A stretch of DNA of 64,000 bases from Anaerolineaceae bacterium (GTDB lineage: Bacteria > Chloroflexota > Anaerolineae > Anaerolineales > Anaerolineaceae): positions 310,001 to 374,000 of the forward strand of contig JAENYZ010000003.1 in NCBI GenBank assembly GCA_016841525.1, in the 5' to 3' direction. The translations under genes and the position numbers were made by a program. This document shows positions 33,610 through 42,521 of this stretch, one piece after another; position 1 is the stretch's first letter; every line of letters begins with the position of its first letter. Below the pieces are notes generated by a model, which did no database searches, was not told the origin of the DNA, and saw only the letters and a list, made by a program, of their open reading frames with translations.

Positions 33610-34178
33610 CTTTGTTATACTCCTAGATTATTACTAATATTTACTACCAATCAATGATGCTAAGAGCTTTTAATTTTCAATGTTTATCATTTCCGATATG
33701 TAAATATTTTGCAAACTCTTTACAAACGACAATTAAATCGAAAACAATTAAATATCGACTTTCAAAAAACGCATAAAGATTTAAGTTTGATGGAAACTCG
33801 GTCCTGATTGGTCATGCTATTGATTAACCATTATACACAATTTCTTTCAACAATAGTAAAAACTATATATTCAAATTTTTGCATAATAAAATAATATTGA
33901 TACTGGTTAATCTGTCAACGAAAATGAAATCAATTATATTCCTTCAATTTGGCATTTTGCCCCTCTTTTCATTCAAATCCAGTGAGGTATTCCTTCAGGG
34001 TAATAATTTCCTTGCCTTTCAATTGTTGGAAACAGACATTGCAATTGACCAAGCAGTTTTCAGTAGAAAAATGATTTTTACTCTAAAATATTTCTACGCC
34101 TTCTGAATGAGTTGATGATTTTTGATGATAAGATTTTTAAATAATATTACACAAACATTTATATCAATTTAAGGAAAA
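33610..34178 (+). other. AT-rich intergenic region, end of the low-GC block
   Basis: 569 bp between divergent genes. The only pattern I can support is at 33804-33821: the complement reads AATAGCATGACCAATCAG, about 195 bp before the alcohol dehydrogenase start. GACCAATCAG recurs exactly at 23133-23142, and AATAGCxxGAC recurs at 25659. A 75-codon open frame here (33879-34106) has no ribosome site and unlikely composition, so I do not call it. Confidence 0.4.
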
Positions 34179-36668
34179 ATGAATACATCTAATAAGATTC
34201 GAAAATTTGTTTGGATACTAGCGGTACCAAAACCAGTAAATCGACGGGTGAGGCCAATGAGTATCACCCCGAAATTCCTTTGGGACATGCTCCCCGGGAT
34301 GCTCCGAATTCGGCGGTGGGCAAGAAAACAACGCCGGCAAGGATGCAAGCCCTTATTTGACCTGGTGATGGGCGATTTTAAAGTGACGCCGGATAAGGGC
34401 GTGCCATTGGGCGGCTTGGGCTGCGGCAGCATTACCCGGGGATGCTTTGGCGATTTTAACCGCTGGGCACTCAAGCCAGGTGATTACAGTTACCGCACTG
34501 TGGCAGCAGACCAATTTTCGCTCAGAGTCAGCCGAGAGGGCACCAAGCCCCAGGCAATTGTTCTTAATCCAAATCAGACAAAAGAAAAAACGCTTCAAGA
34601 TTGGGGTTGGGGACTTGATCCTGCCAGGGTGACTTACCGGGCGCTGTTTCCACGAGCCTGGCATGATTACCAGGATCCGCTGCCCGGGCTTAAACTTTCC
34701 TGCAGGCAGGTTTCACCGGTGATTCCCCATAATTACCGCGAGTCAAGTTTCCCTGTAAGCACCTTTGTCTGGCAGGTTGAAAATACAGAACTTACTAAGG
34801 CAGACGTCTCCCTGATGTTTACCTTTCAAAACGGCACAGGCGGGATGAACGACAGAAAGGGAGGGCACACCAATCATCCGATTAATGAAGAAGGCGAGCC
34901 AGGTGAAATCTTCGGGATAGAATTGCGGCACAAGCACCGCCATCCCAAGCCCCTATCTCCGGGTGAAAAGCTTTCTGAACAAAGCTATTATGAAGATCTG
35001 CTGAGCTTTGGGATTGGCGCTTTGGTTGCAGAAGAAGTCCATGTCAGCCGCCAGACCTGGCAAATCACGAAAGCAGGTGGGAAAAATCTTTGGCAGTCCT
35101 TTCTCAATAACGGCGAACTTTCCAATCATGTGGATCAAAGCCCATCACAGGCAGATACAGCGATTGGTGCTGCTGTTTGTGCGCAAGTGTCCATCCCGCC
35201 AGGTGAGAGCCGGGAAATTGTGTTTGGCCTGGTCTGGGATATGCCGGTGGCTCGCTTTCCAGTGGGGACGAGATGGCGAAGACGTTATACAAAATTTTAT
35301 GGGGACCGGGGCGATGCGGCACCAAGCTTACTAAAAGATGCTTTAACGCAGTACCCTGACTGGGAAAAAGCGATCGATGCCTGGCAGATGCCCATACTGG
35401 AAAATGAAGAATTGCCCTTATGGTATCGGCAGATGCTTTTCAACGAGACTTACTACCTGGTGGATGGGGGAACGATTTGGACAGCTGGGAAAGTGGATGG
35501 CGATAATGTCGTTCCGGACCCCATCCCTGAGCCGGCGATTGGGCATTTTGCGTATTTAGAGAGCCATGAGTACCGCATGTATAACACCTATGATGTGCAT
35601 TTCTACGCCTCCTTTGCCCTGGCAATGTTATGGCCTGAGCTTGAACTGGGTCTGCAGCGAGATTTTGCACATGCGCTCAATATGGCAGATGATGAAATTG
35701 TCACCTATTTTTTCTCGGGAAGCAAAGCGCCAAGAAAGGTAACAGGTCTGATTCCACATGACCTTGGGTCATCCCTGGAGGAACCCTGGGCGAAGATCAA
35801 TGCTTATAACGCCCAGGATGTTTCACGCTGGAAAGATCTCAACCCGAAATTTGTTTTGCAGATTGCAAGGGATTACGCGCTGACCAAGGACCGGGAGTTT
35901 TTGCAGGACCTTTGGCCTGCAGTCCGTACTGCGATTGCGCACATGTACAGGTTCGATAAAGATGGGGACGGCATGATCGAGAACGACGGTTTTCCGGATC
36001 AGACCTATGACGTCTGGACGGCTGAAGGTCCCAGTGCTTACGCTGGCGGTTTATGGCTGGCGTGTTTGCAAGCAGCTGCCTGGTTGGCAGATGTTCTGGG
36101 ATACCAGGAGCAAGCAGCAGTGTATCGGAAGGATTTTGAACGAGCACAAAAGGTCTATGAAAGGCTGTTATGGAATGGGGAATATTACAATTACGACGCC
36201 AGCACCAGCATGCACCATGACAGCATCATGGCAGACCAGCTGGCTGGGCACTGGTACAGCCAGGCTAGTGGTTTGGGCGGTGTGGTACCCAAAGACAATG
36301 CACGATCGGCACTTGTAAGCATATTTGACTTGAATGTAATGGGTTATGAAGACGGCCGATTGGGAGCGATGAACGGCATGCGCCCGGATGGCGAGCTGGA
36401 CAAAACATGTATGCAATCAATGGAAATCTGGACGGGCACCACCTTTGCCCTGGCAGCGGCGATGCTGCAAGCTGGCTTGAAAGAGGAAGCATTCAAAACT
36501 GCTGAAGGGATTTTCAACATGGTCTATGAGGACTATGGTTTATGGTTTCAGACGCCAGAAGCTTTAAGTGCCCATGAAAGCGTCCGTGCCATCAGTTATA
36601 TGCGTCCGCTTGCTATCTGGGCAATTCAATGGGAATTGGAGGGATTGAGCGACAGAACACTTACATGA
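34179..36668 (+). CDS. GH116-family glycoside hydrolase (beta-glucosidase/glucosylceramidase-like)
   Basis: 829 residues, no signal peptide, so probably cytoplasmic. The N-terminal beta domain has GGLGCGSITRGCFGDF (about residue 74). The C-terminal (alpha/alpha)6 barrel has LESHEYRMYNTYDVHFYAS and DQTYDVWTAEG, which hold the expected nucleophile Glu and acid/base Asp by analogy with the Thermoanaerobacterium GH116 enzyme. It likely splits beta-glucosides or beta-xylosides. Two starts are possible: ATG 34179 (AAGGA before it) or ATG 34257 (GAGG 3 nt before it). Base composition jumps from AT-rich to GC-richer close to the second. The 3' end overlaps the convergent gene by 8 bp. Confidence 0.82.
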   Translation: MNTSNKIRKFVWILAVPKPVNRRVRPMSITPKFLWDMLPGMLRIRRWARKQRRQGCKPLFDLVMGDFKVTPDKGVPLGGLGCGSITRGCFGDFNRWALKPGDYSYRTVAADQFSLRVSREGTKPQAIVLNPNQTKEKTLQDWGWGLDPARVTYRALFPRAWHDYQDPLPGLKLSCRQVSPVIPHNYRESSFPVSTFVWQVENTELTKADVSLMFTFQNGTGGMNDRKGGHTNHPINEEGEPGEIFGIELRHKHRHPKPLSPGEKLSEQSYYEDLLSFGIGALVAEEVHVSRQTWQITKAGGKNLWQSFLNNGELSNHVDQSPSQADTAIGAAVCAQVSIPPGESREIVFGLVWDMPVARFPVGTRWRRRYTKFYGDRGDAAPSLLKDALTQYPDWEKAIDAWQMPILENEELPLWYRQMLFNETYYLVDGGTIWTAGKVDGDNVVPDPIPEPAIGHFAYLESHEYRMYNTYDVHFYASFALAMLWPELELGLQRDFAHALNMADDEIVTYFFSGSKAPRKVTGLIPHDLGSSLEEPWAKINAYNAQDVSRWKDLNPKFVLQIARDYALTKDREFLQDLWPAVRTAIAHMYRFDKDGDGMIENDGFPDQTYDVWTAEGPSAYAGGLWLACLQAAAWLADVLGYQEQAAVYRKDFERAQKVYERLLWNGEYYNYDASTSMHHDSIMADQLAGHWYSQASGLGGVVPKDNARSALVSIFDLNVMGYEDGRLGAMNGMRPDGELDKTCMQSMEIWTGTTFALAAAMLQAGLKEEAFKTAEGIFNMVYEDYGLWFQTPEALSAHESVRAISYMRPLAIWAIQWELEGLSDRTLT

Positions 36669-37317
36669 CCAGTTTGTGGGTTTGTTTTTCTTGTTGATAA
36701 AAAGCGACTGCCCGGTCATAGTAATCGGATAAAACCCGGGTGAGTTTTGAGTTATTTTGAAAAGCAAGGTAATAGGTTCTGATTTTAGCAATCATTTCAG
36801 GGCTTAAGCTGATTGAAAGCATATCCAGGTCTTGAATTACCGGGGGTTTACGCAGGTAGTTCGCCAATAAATTGTGCCAGCGCTGGATCATCCCTTCACT
36901 GGCACCATAGGTACCTTCTTCAGGAAGCGGGCTGCCAAAATAATCTGCGATACGATCCCATCCTTCGATTCGATCGTATAGAAATTTGTCTTGAAGAATT
37001 TTCATCGTATGGATCATGGGTTGATCGTGCGGAATTTCCTCAAAGATATGGGCATTCTTTTCCAGAATTAAGGCGTTCCACATTTCATCGACATAGCTGT
37101 GAAACAGCAAACCAGCCCGGAAAGAAGGCTGCGATTGAATCTCAGATAATGGTAGATGTTTGATGTGGGTACTTTTTCTATTCAACCTGGCTGGATAACG
37201 GATATCCGGAAAGCAAGTGCCAATTATGAATTCTTTGCGGTCTAAATGGGAGAAGAAACCATCATAAAAAATTTCAGCAGTGAGGACGTGTGTGACTGGC
37301 CAGGGCATGTTCACCAT
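36661..37317 (-). CDS. Putative metal-dependent phospholipase C-like protein, uncertain
   Basis: 218 residues. The pattern PVTHVLTAEI at the start, CFPDIRY near residue 36 and FHSYVDEMW near residue 72 resembles the zinc-dependent phospholipase C/D fold (His, Asp, HxxxD ligands) found in many bacterial proteins of unknown role. No signal peptide. The start could also be the ATG three codons downstream; neither has a clear ribosome site. Function not established. Confidence 0.5.
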   Translation of the reverse strand: MVNMPWPVTHVLTAEIFYDGFFSHLDRKEFIIGTCFPDIRYPARLNRKSTHIKHLPLSEIQSQPSFRAGLLFHSYVDEMWNALILEKNAHIFEEIPHDQPMIHTMKILQDKFLYDRIEGWDRIADYFGSPLPEEGTYGASEGMIQRWHNLLANYLRKPPVIQDLDMLSISLSPEMIAKIRTYYLAFQNNSKLTRVLSDYYDRAVAFYQQEKQTHKLVM

Positions 37318-37416
37318 TCTACTCGTGATATGCGTGTAAATGCAAGACCAATCTTAAAAAATATGTTGTTCTTGAATATAATTGATCTGAGATAAATGAA
37401 GCAAAGTAAAGAAACA

Positions 37417-37544
37417 AAACCTTGAAAATTTCTATCCCCGCCGCAAGCGGACGGGGCATTACGAAATTTTCTCCTTCGGATCAGGTTTTGCCTTATTCAT
37501 GGAACCCACGCAGCAAGCTGCGGGGTATTCTGCTCCGCAGAATA
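37417..37544 (+). repeat. Three consecutive hairpins upstream of rsmG
   Basis: First, AAAACCT and GAAAATTTC repeated as complements enclose CCCCG-CCG-CAAG-CGG-A-CGGGG (37436-37456). Second, CCC-A-CGCAG-CAAG-CTGCG-GGG (37505-37524). Third, TATTCTGC-TCC-GCAGAATA (37526-37544), which ends directly at the rsmG ribosome site. They look like inserted palindromic repeats rather than one terminator, and the last may hinder or tune rsmG translation. Confidence 0.6.
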
Positions 37545-37552
37545 AAGGAATT

Positions 37553-38287
37553 ATGGAAAACATGCATGATCTGCAGCCATTTGCCGACAGCGTCAGGATG
37601 ATCGTCGGGTATGAACTCTCACAAGAACAACTGCGGGCATTAAAGGTATACGAAGACGAGCTTTTAGCCTGGAATCAGAACATCAGCCTGACAGCTATTC
37701 GTGACCCAGAAGGTGTGCGAACAAAACATTTCTTAGATTCACTCACCATATTACGTGCCTGGGACAGGCAAACCCCACCTGAGCGAATTATTGATGTCGG
37801 CACGGGGGCAGGCTTCCCGGGTCTGGTTCTAAAATTGGTCTGGCCAAAAGCGCAGCTAACCCTGGTGGAATCTGTTCATAAGAAAGCGGATTTTTGCTGG
37901 CATATGACAGAACGCCTGAATATGGAAGGTGTGATTATCCTCCCTGAACGAGCTGAGGAAGTTGGGCAGGATCCGGCACATCGTCACAGCTATGACCTGG
38001 CAGTCGCCAGGGCAGTTGCAAGGATGCCTATCTTAATGGAATACTTACTGCCCCTGGTACATCGAAATGGGATCGTGATGGCGATGAAAGGCGAAGCAGC
38101 ACCTGCCGAAACCCATGAGGCAAATAAAGCGATCAACGTGCTTGGTGGAAAACTACATAAGCTGATCAATATCCAATTGCCGGGTGTGGTTGAAGAACGT
38201 TATATCGTCGTCATACATAAAATTGCCCGAACACCGGAAGAATATCCCAGGCGGGTGGGGATGCCAGCAAAAAACCCTATTGAGTGA
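37553..38287 (+). CDS. rsmG: 16S rRNA (guanine527-N7)-methyltransferase RsmG
   Basis: 244 residues from the ATG at 37553, chosen because AAGGA precedes it and because an upstream ATG (37499) would translate the hairpin repeats. S-adenosylmethionine motif IIDVGTGAGFPGLVLKL, then LVESVHKKADF, and the RsmG segments DLAVARAVARM and NISLTAIRDPEG. It methylates N7 of G527 in the 530 loop of 16S rRNA; loss gives low-level streptomycin resistance in other bacteria. Confidence 0.93.
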   Translation: MENMHDLQPFADSVRMIVGYELSQEQLRALKVYEDELLAWNQNISLTAIRDPEGVRTKHFLDSLTILRAWDRQTPPERIIDVGTGAGFPGLVLKLVWPKAQLTLVESVHKKADFCWHMTERLNMEGVIILPERAEEVGQDPAHRHSYDLAVARAVARMPILMEYLLPLVHRNGIVMAMKGEAAPAETHEANKAINVLGGKLHKLINIQLPGVVEERYIVVIHKIARTPEEYPRRVGMPAKNPIE

Positions 38288-38329
38288 GACTTTTTATCGG
38301 TATTGTATATGTAGTAAACTTATTAAACA

Positions 38330-39724
38330 ATGGATGAACAATTTAAAAGAAATAATGATAATCAAGAAGAAATTTTACACTGCTTAACACTGATACAATC
38401 CAGAAACCCAAGGGATCGATCTTATGCAGTGAAGCGTTTGGGGGAATTAAAAGCACGGCAGGATATCCTGATGTCGATGATGGATGATCCCAATGGGTTT
38501 GTCCGATCGGCGTCTGCAGAAGCACTTGGCAGGTCTGTTGAACTGCCTGCGCCAGAAGTTGTTTCTCGCTTGCTGGCTGCCATAGACGATCCAAATAATT
38601 ATGTTTGTGCAGCAGCCGTTAATTCACTGGGCTTATTGAAAGTTACAGAAGCTGTTCACCAGGTTGAAACCTGTTTAGAAGATGTCCACCCGATTGTTGT
38701 CCAGGCGGCTATCCTGGCAATTGCCCGGATTGATCCCTCGCGCATCAAGGATCGCCTTATAGAATTTCTTAAATCTGATGAGTACCTGATCCACCTGGCA
38801 GCAGCCCGAGCCTGCGGTTGGCTCACCCACGTACCCTGCGGTCCGTACATTCTTCGATCTTTGCAGGATTTTATGGCGCTTGAGGATCAGCAAGACTTAA
38901 AGCTGCCCAAACTTTATATTGAGGTCTTATCGCGATTACAAATAAAAGAAGCTATCCCCACTTTGGTCGAGATCGCTGAACACGAAGTGGGATTGCGAGG
39001 TGTGGCTGTTGAAGCCCTGGTAGAGATGAATGCAGAAGAGGCAGCTTCAATACTTTCACCGTTATTGAGTGATCCAAGTAATCGTTTGCGGCGCAACTTG
39101 ATTGAAATGATGATGCAGGCGGATTATGATACCGCCTTGCCGTTGGTACGACCTTTGCTCAAGGACAGCGCTATTACTGTACGGGAAACAGCCCTGGCAG
39201 CAGTTTCAAAATGGGGGGACAAAGTTTCTGCAGAAGACGTCCGGCAGATTGCCTTTAATGACCCCAATCCTTTTGTGCGGCCGCAAGCGGTGCTAACCCT
39301 GACAAAGTTGTTAGGGCAGGACGCGCTGCCAGACCTGGTGGATCTTTCAGAGGATCTAAATCTGCACGTTCGTCGAGCGGCAGCGCAGAGCATGGCGGAA
39401 TTGGATTACCTGACTTCAGAGGCGAAATCGGCATTACTCAGGCTGGCTAAAGATGAGGACACCGCTGAATTCACAAGAGAAGCCCTGGAAGTTCATGACC
39501 TCAGTGCAATTCGTCCCCTGCCGCCAGTAGAACAAAAACTGAATGCCCCCTTTCCTGAAAAATTGCATTCCAAAAGCGGTTCATTATTGACATTGCTTGA
39601 GTCCTGGCAGGAATCCCTGCCGAATTTGCAGCGTGATTTTGACCTTGAAGAACTTTCAGAAGTCGACCAGGCGCTTTCGACCTTGATCGTTCAATTGCGA
39701 AGATTAAATGATAGGTCCGAATAA
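38330..39724 (+). CDS. HEAT-repeat protein
   Basis: 464 residues made almost wholly of HEAT/PBS-lyase-type helical repeats (about ten, residues 25-390; repeated pattern DPNxxVRxxAxxAL), followed by a C-terminal helical segment that may form a coiled coil (425-464). No catalytic motif, no signal peptide. Probably a protein-protein scaffold in the cytoplasm. Starts 42 bp after rsmG. No Shine-Dalgarno sequence; a weak TAAACT lies 9 nt before the ATG, so this transcript may also be nearly leaderless. Confidence 0.8.
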   Translation: MDEQFKRNNDNQEEILHCLTLIQSRNPRDRSYAVKRLGELKARQDILMSMMDDPNGFVRSASAEALGRSVELPAPEVVSRLLAAIDDPNNYVCAAAVNSLGLLKVTEAVHQVETCLEDVHPIVVQAAILAIARIDPSRIKDRLIEFLKSDEYLIHLAAARACGWLTHVPCGPYILRSLQDFMALEDQQDLKLPKLYIEVLSRLQIKEAIPTLVEIAEHEVGLRGVAVEALVEMNAEEAASILSPLLSDPSNRLRRNLIEMMMQADYDTALPLVRPLLKDSAITVRETALAAVSKWGDKVSAEDVRQIAFNDPNPFVRPQAVLTLTKLLGQDALPDLVDLSEDLNLHVRRAAAQSMAELDYLTSEAKSALLRLAKDEDTAEFTREALEVHDLSAIRPLPPVEQKLNAPFPEKLHSKSGSLLTLLESWQESLPNLQRDFDLEELSEVDQALSTLIVQLRRLNDRSE

Positions 39725-39842
39725 AATTTTGACAATGGAAAAATTTTAACTAAAAACCGCCTAAGAAATGCTAAGAGCGATTTTTGTTTTAAGACACTAG
39801 CAGGTAAGATGCTGTCTCCAAAAAGCGTCCTGTCAGGAAAAC

Positions 39843-40058
39843 TTAAAAGCCAAACTTCTTAAGCACCTCTTGCAGATCTTCGGTGTTATCCACCCATACT
39901 TCACTGTAGCCGCAATTTGCGCAGCAATAACGCGTGACTGGGATTGGTTTGAAAGAGGAAGGCGGTTTGGCGCCGCTCAGACTGCTGGGGGCTTGAATGT
40001 CCCCGGGGAAGCGCACAATCTCAGAAGAACGGCATTTTGGGCATCGTAAATTCTTCAT
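39843..40058 (-). CDS. Small zinc-ribbon protein
   Basis: 71 residues with two CxxC knuckles (RCPKCRS near residue 5 and YCCANCGYSE near residue 44) that would bind one zinc, joined by a Ser/Pro-rich loop of about 35 residues, and a short helical tail. Such proteins are usually nucleic-acid or protein adaptors. Function unknown. Ribosome site AAAGGTGA, 8 nt before ATG. No partner gene in the operon sense. Confidence 0.65.
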   Translation of the reverse strand: MKNLRCPKCRSSEIVRFPGDIQAPSSLSGAKPPSSFKPIPVTRYCCANCGYSEVWVDNTEDLQEVLKKFGF

Positions 40059-40160
40059 CTAAAAATCACCTTTTATTCTTGATGATGTTATTTTCTATTC
40101 TCTTATCGATATTACCGGGATTAAGCTCTCAAAAACTCACAAATTGCGGTTTTATCTGCC

Positions 40161-41504
40161 TTAAGGCAGCCATTTTGGACGGGTTCCATTGTCAATGATC
40201 ATTTTGTTTTCCCCAGATTGCCACAGCCAGATTGAAGTCTTAGAACTTCCGAGATCATATCGTTGATAAACCAACCGATCCCCCCAGGGATCCCATTCAT
40301 AAGCCGTAAAGGTTGCCGTTGGGTCATCGGTGATTTGCCGATTAACCAGACCATCCAGGCGTAAAACCCACAAGGCTTTACTGATACTTGCGTTCACCGG
40401 TCGCAAACTCACTGCTACTGACTCGCCATCAGGGGACCAGCGGGGCTGGCTGAAATCGGTATCACTCAAACCGACATCTAAAACCGTATTAAGGGCGTTC
40501 GTTTCTAAATCCAGAACAAATACCTGCACAAAGGGTTCATTTTCAGCTGGGGCAAGATCGGTAAAGATGATCCTGGTGCCTTCAGGTGACCAATCGCCTG
40601 ATCCCGGCAGGGCGCTCGGGACGATGGATTCCTGCGATGTCTCCATGTCTAAAATCCGGATGCCGCGGTTGGTGGTGTCATAAGAAGCAAAATGCTTACC
40701 GTCCGTGGAAAAAGAAGGTGTGTGTCCGAATGCCCAATCGCTTTGATAGAGCTGCGCGGTACTGCCGGTTTCGATATCCAAGGTCCATATTTGAGATGGC
40801 AGGTAGCTGTTGGTCTGCTCCTGGAAAAGCTCACGGGAGTAGGCAATGGTTTGCCGATCCATTGACCAGTCAGGCTCGCTGCAAACATCCATTTCGCAAT
40901 TAAGCAGCAAGTGTTGATCCTCACCATCGCGATCCATTAACCACAAATCGTGTCCTCCAGAATCGTTTTGAACAGTGAAAGCGATGCTTGTGCCAGTAGG
41001 GTCGGGAGAGAACTCAAAAAGCTTGTTATCAGTAAAGCTTAATTGCTTTTTTTCGTTCCCGTCAGCAGAGGCTCGCCAAATTTCGCCGCCTTCGTCTGAG
41101 GGCACGAAATACAGAAGGTCGGGTTCACGGACATTGAAGTTCCAGGTGTGATCCACAGAAATTAATTGCCCGCTTGAAGTTTCAATCTCGCCCTCAACAC
41201 GAGCGAAATATTCGGTATTTCTGTTAAAAGCTTGAAGGGGACGGAACCACAGGGAGTTATCCTGCCAAAAAGTCTCACCGGGCGTTTCCGGGGAAATTGT
41301 AAATGCATCCTCAGCAATTTCTCTGGTCACTTCCTGTGAGAATGTGATACCAACCCAGCCAAATGCCGAAATATTTTCAGAGTCCTTTGGGGTGACCGAT
41401 TCAATGATCTTTCCCTCACTTAATATTCCACATCCAGCAAGGGCGAAAACCAAAAGAAGGATGAATGCTTTGAGGAAAATGTGCTTCTTGTTGAAATTTC
41501 TCAT
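40161..41504 (-). CDS. Lipoprotein with Ig-like domain and TolB/WD40-like beta-propeller
   Basis: 447 residues from the ATG at 41504 (a TTG three codons upstream is also open). Lipobox ALAGC (Cys25 in this numbering). An N-terminal Big_5-type Ig domain (about residues 35-125, with the NRNTEYFARVEG end) precedes a propeller of PD40/TolB-like blades (repeated SPDGTxIxF/SxDGKHFA and WSPDGESVAV patterns). Probably a surface-exposed binding or scaffolding protein. No enzyme motif seen. Confidence 0.75.
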   Translation of the reverse strand: MRNFNKKHIFLKAFILLLVFALAGCGILSEGKIIESVTPKDSENISAFGWVGITFSQEVTREIAEDAFTISPETPGETFWQDNSLWFRPLQAFNRNTEYFARVEGEIETSSGQLISVDHTWNFNVREPDLLYFVPSDEGGEIWRASADGNEKKQLSFTDNKLFEFSPDPTGTSIAFTVQNDSGGHDLWLMDRDGEDQHLLLNCEMDVCSEPDWSMDRQTIAYSRELFQEQTNSYLPSQIWTLDIETGSTAQLYQSDWAFGHTPSFSTDGKHFASYDTTNRGIRILDMETSQESIVPSALPGSGDWSPEGTRIIFTDLAPAENEPFVQVFVLDLETNALNTVLDVGLSDTDFSQPRWSPDGESVAVSLRPVNASISKALWVLRLDGLVNRQITDDPTATFTAYEWDPWGDRLVYQRYDLGSSKTSIWLWQSGENKMIIDNGTRPKWLP

Positions 41505-41539
41505 TTTCTGCAATTCAGATTTGAAGATGGAAATACAAA

Positions 41540-41578
41540 CGGCGGCCTGAAGAACAAGATTCCTTTCTCAGGCCGCCG
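41540..41578 (-). terminator. Terminator after the LysM membrane protein gene
   Basis: An 11-bp perfect stem (41540-41550 with 41568-41578) containing GGCGGCCTGA, 17-nt loop. On the minus strand it is followed by TTTGTATTT. It separates the LysM gene from the propeller lipoprotein gene downstream. Confidence 0.7.
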
Positions 41579-41609
41579 CAAATTCTTACTCTAGATGTGC
41601 CAAATGCGA

Positions 41610-42338
41610 TTAAGGCTCCGGTGTTTCCGTTGGCTCAGGGGTGTTGGTCGCTGTGGGCACAGGTGTGACGAGGTTGACCGGGATGATCAGGATATCACCC
41701 ACAAAGATGTCGTTATTATCCTCAATTTCTTCCAGGTCGTTTTCCACTCGGTATTCGTTGGTGGCTTCAATGATCGCTTCCTCAGTTGTGTTGAAGGCAA
41801 CGGCAAGGGCGAAAAGGCTGTCACCAGTCCTAACCCGGTATTCAATTTCTGTGCCGGGTCGGATATCTGTTGGCAAAGGTGTGGCTGTTGGCAGTTCCTG
41901 ATCCGGTGCTGGAATGAGAATGGTCTGCCCGACAGTGATGAAACAGCCGCCGGTCAGGTTGTTGAGCACCAGAAGCACCTCAACATCCACTTCGAATTGT
42001 TCAGCAATGGTTGTACAGTTATCACCTTCCTGAACCTGGTATTCAAAGGGGCCAGAAGGTGTGCTGGTCATCGTCTGTGTGGGCGTATTGGTGACCGTTG
42101 GCGTGTTGGTTGCAGTAGCTGTTGGCGTCACCGGAGTTGGTGTGGCAGTTTCTGTGGGGGTTGGTGTTTTTGAGGAGAACAGTGAGATCTGTCCGCCCCC
42201 ACCACCGGTCAGGTAAACAACCAGCAGAACAATGCCAGCTATCGCTAGAAGTATGGCAATCCCACCAATGATATATGGGCCGCGTTTTTGCTTTTTCCGA
42301 TAGGATGATATCACGTTCTTTGCATCTTTTTCGCTCAT
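41610..42338 (-). CDS. Membrane-anchored protein with two LysM domains
   Basis: 242 residues. Short cytoplasmic start with basic residues, one membrane helix (about 22-45), a long Thr/Pro repeat linker (57-95), then two LysM modules (about 98-142, FEYQVQEGDNCTTIAEQF; and 165-222, IEYRVRTGDSLFALAVAF) and a Thr/Pro/Glu tail. The modules should bind peptidoglycan or a related glycan outside the membrane. Ribosome site AAAGGAAA before ATG. Confidence 0.82.
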   Translation of the reverse strand: MSEKDAKNVISSYRKKQKRGPYIIGGIAILLAIAGIVLLVVYLTGGGGGQISLFSSKTPTPTETATPTPVTPTATATNTPTVTNTPTQTMTSTPSGPFEYQVQEGDNCTTIAEQFEVDVEVLLVLNNLTGGCFITVGQTILIPAPDQELPTATPLPTDIRPGTEIEYRVRTGDSLFALAVAFNTTEEAIIEATNEYRVENDLEEIEDNNDIFVGDILIIPVNLVTPVPTATNTPEPTETPEP

Positions 42339-42450
42339 AGTATTTCCTTTTCACTCAAGGAACACCAGGAATTAATCCTGGTTTGTTCCCCCCCTATTAA
42401 TTTGCTTGGCTCTATTTTATCCGAAAATCGAATTATGGTCGAGTCCTACG

Positions 42451-42481
42451 ATTCTTTCAAATAGAAAAAATTTGAAAGAAT
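42451..42481 (-). other. 12-bp stem-loop after uvrA
   Basis: ATTCTTTCAAAT (42451-42462) and its exact complement (42470-42481) around a 7-nt loop, 41 bp beyond the uvrA stop. The T-rich part is in the loop and none follows, so it may be a transcript 3' end stabiliser or a weak terminator. Confidence 0.45.
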
Positions 42482-42521
42482 TATTTATTTTCGTTGAGTG
42501 TCATTTAATAGATGCCTTTAA

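Noticed and set aside
33879-34106. 75-codon open frame in the AT-rich gap
   Set aside because: No ribosome site, no family pattern, and the composition of random AT-rich sequence.
37499-37552. Extended N-terminus of RsmG
   Set aside because: The extra codons run through two palindromic repeats, and a ribosome site precedes the internal ATG at 37553.
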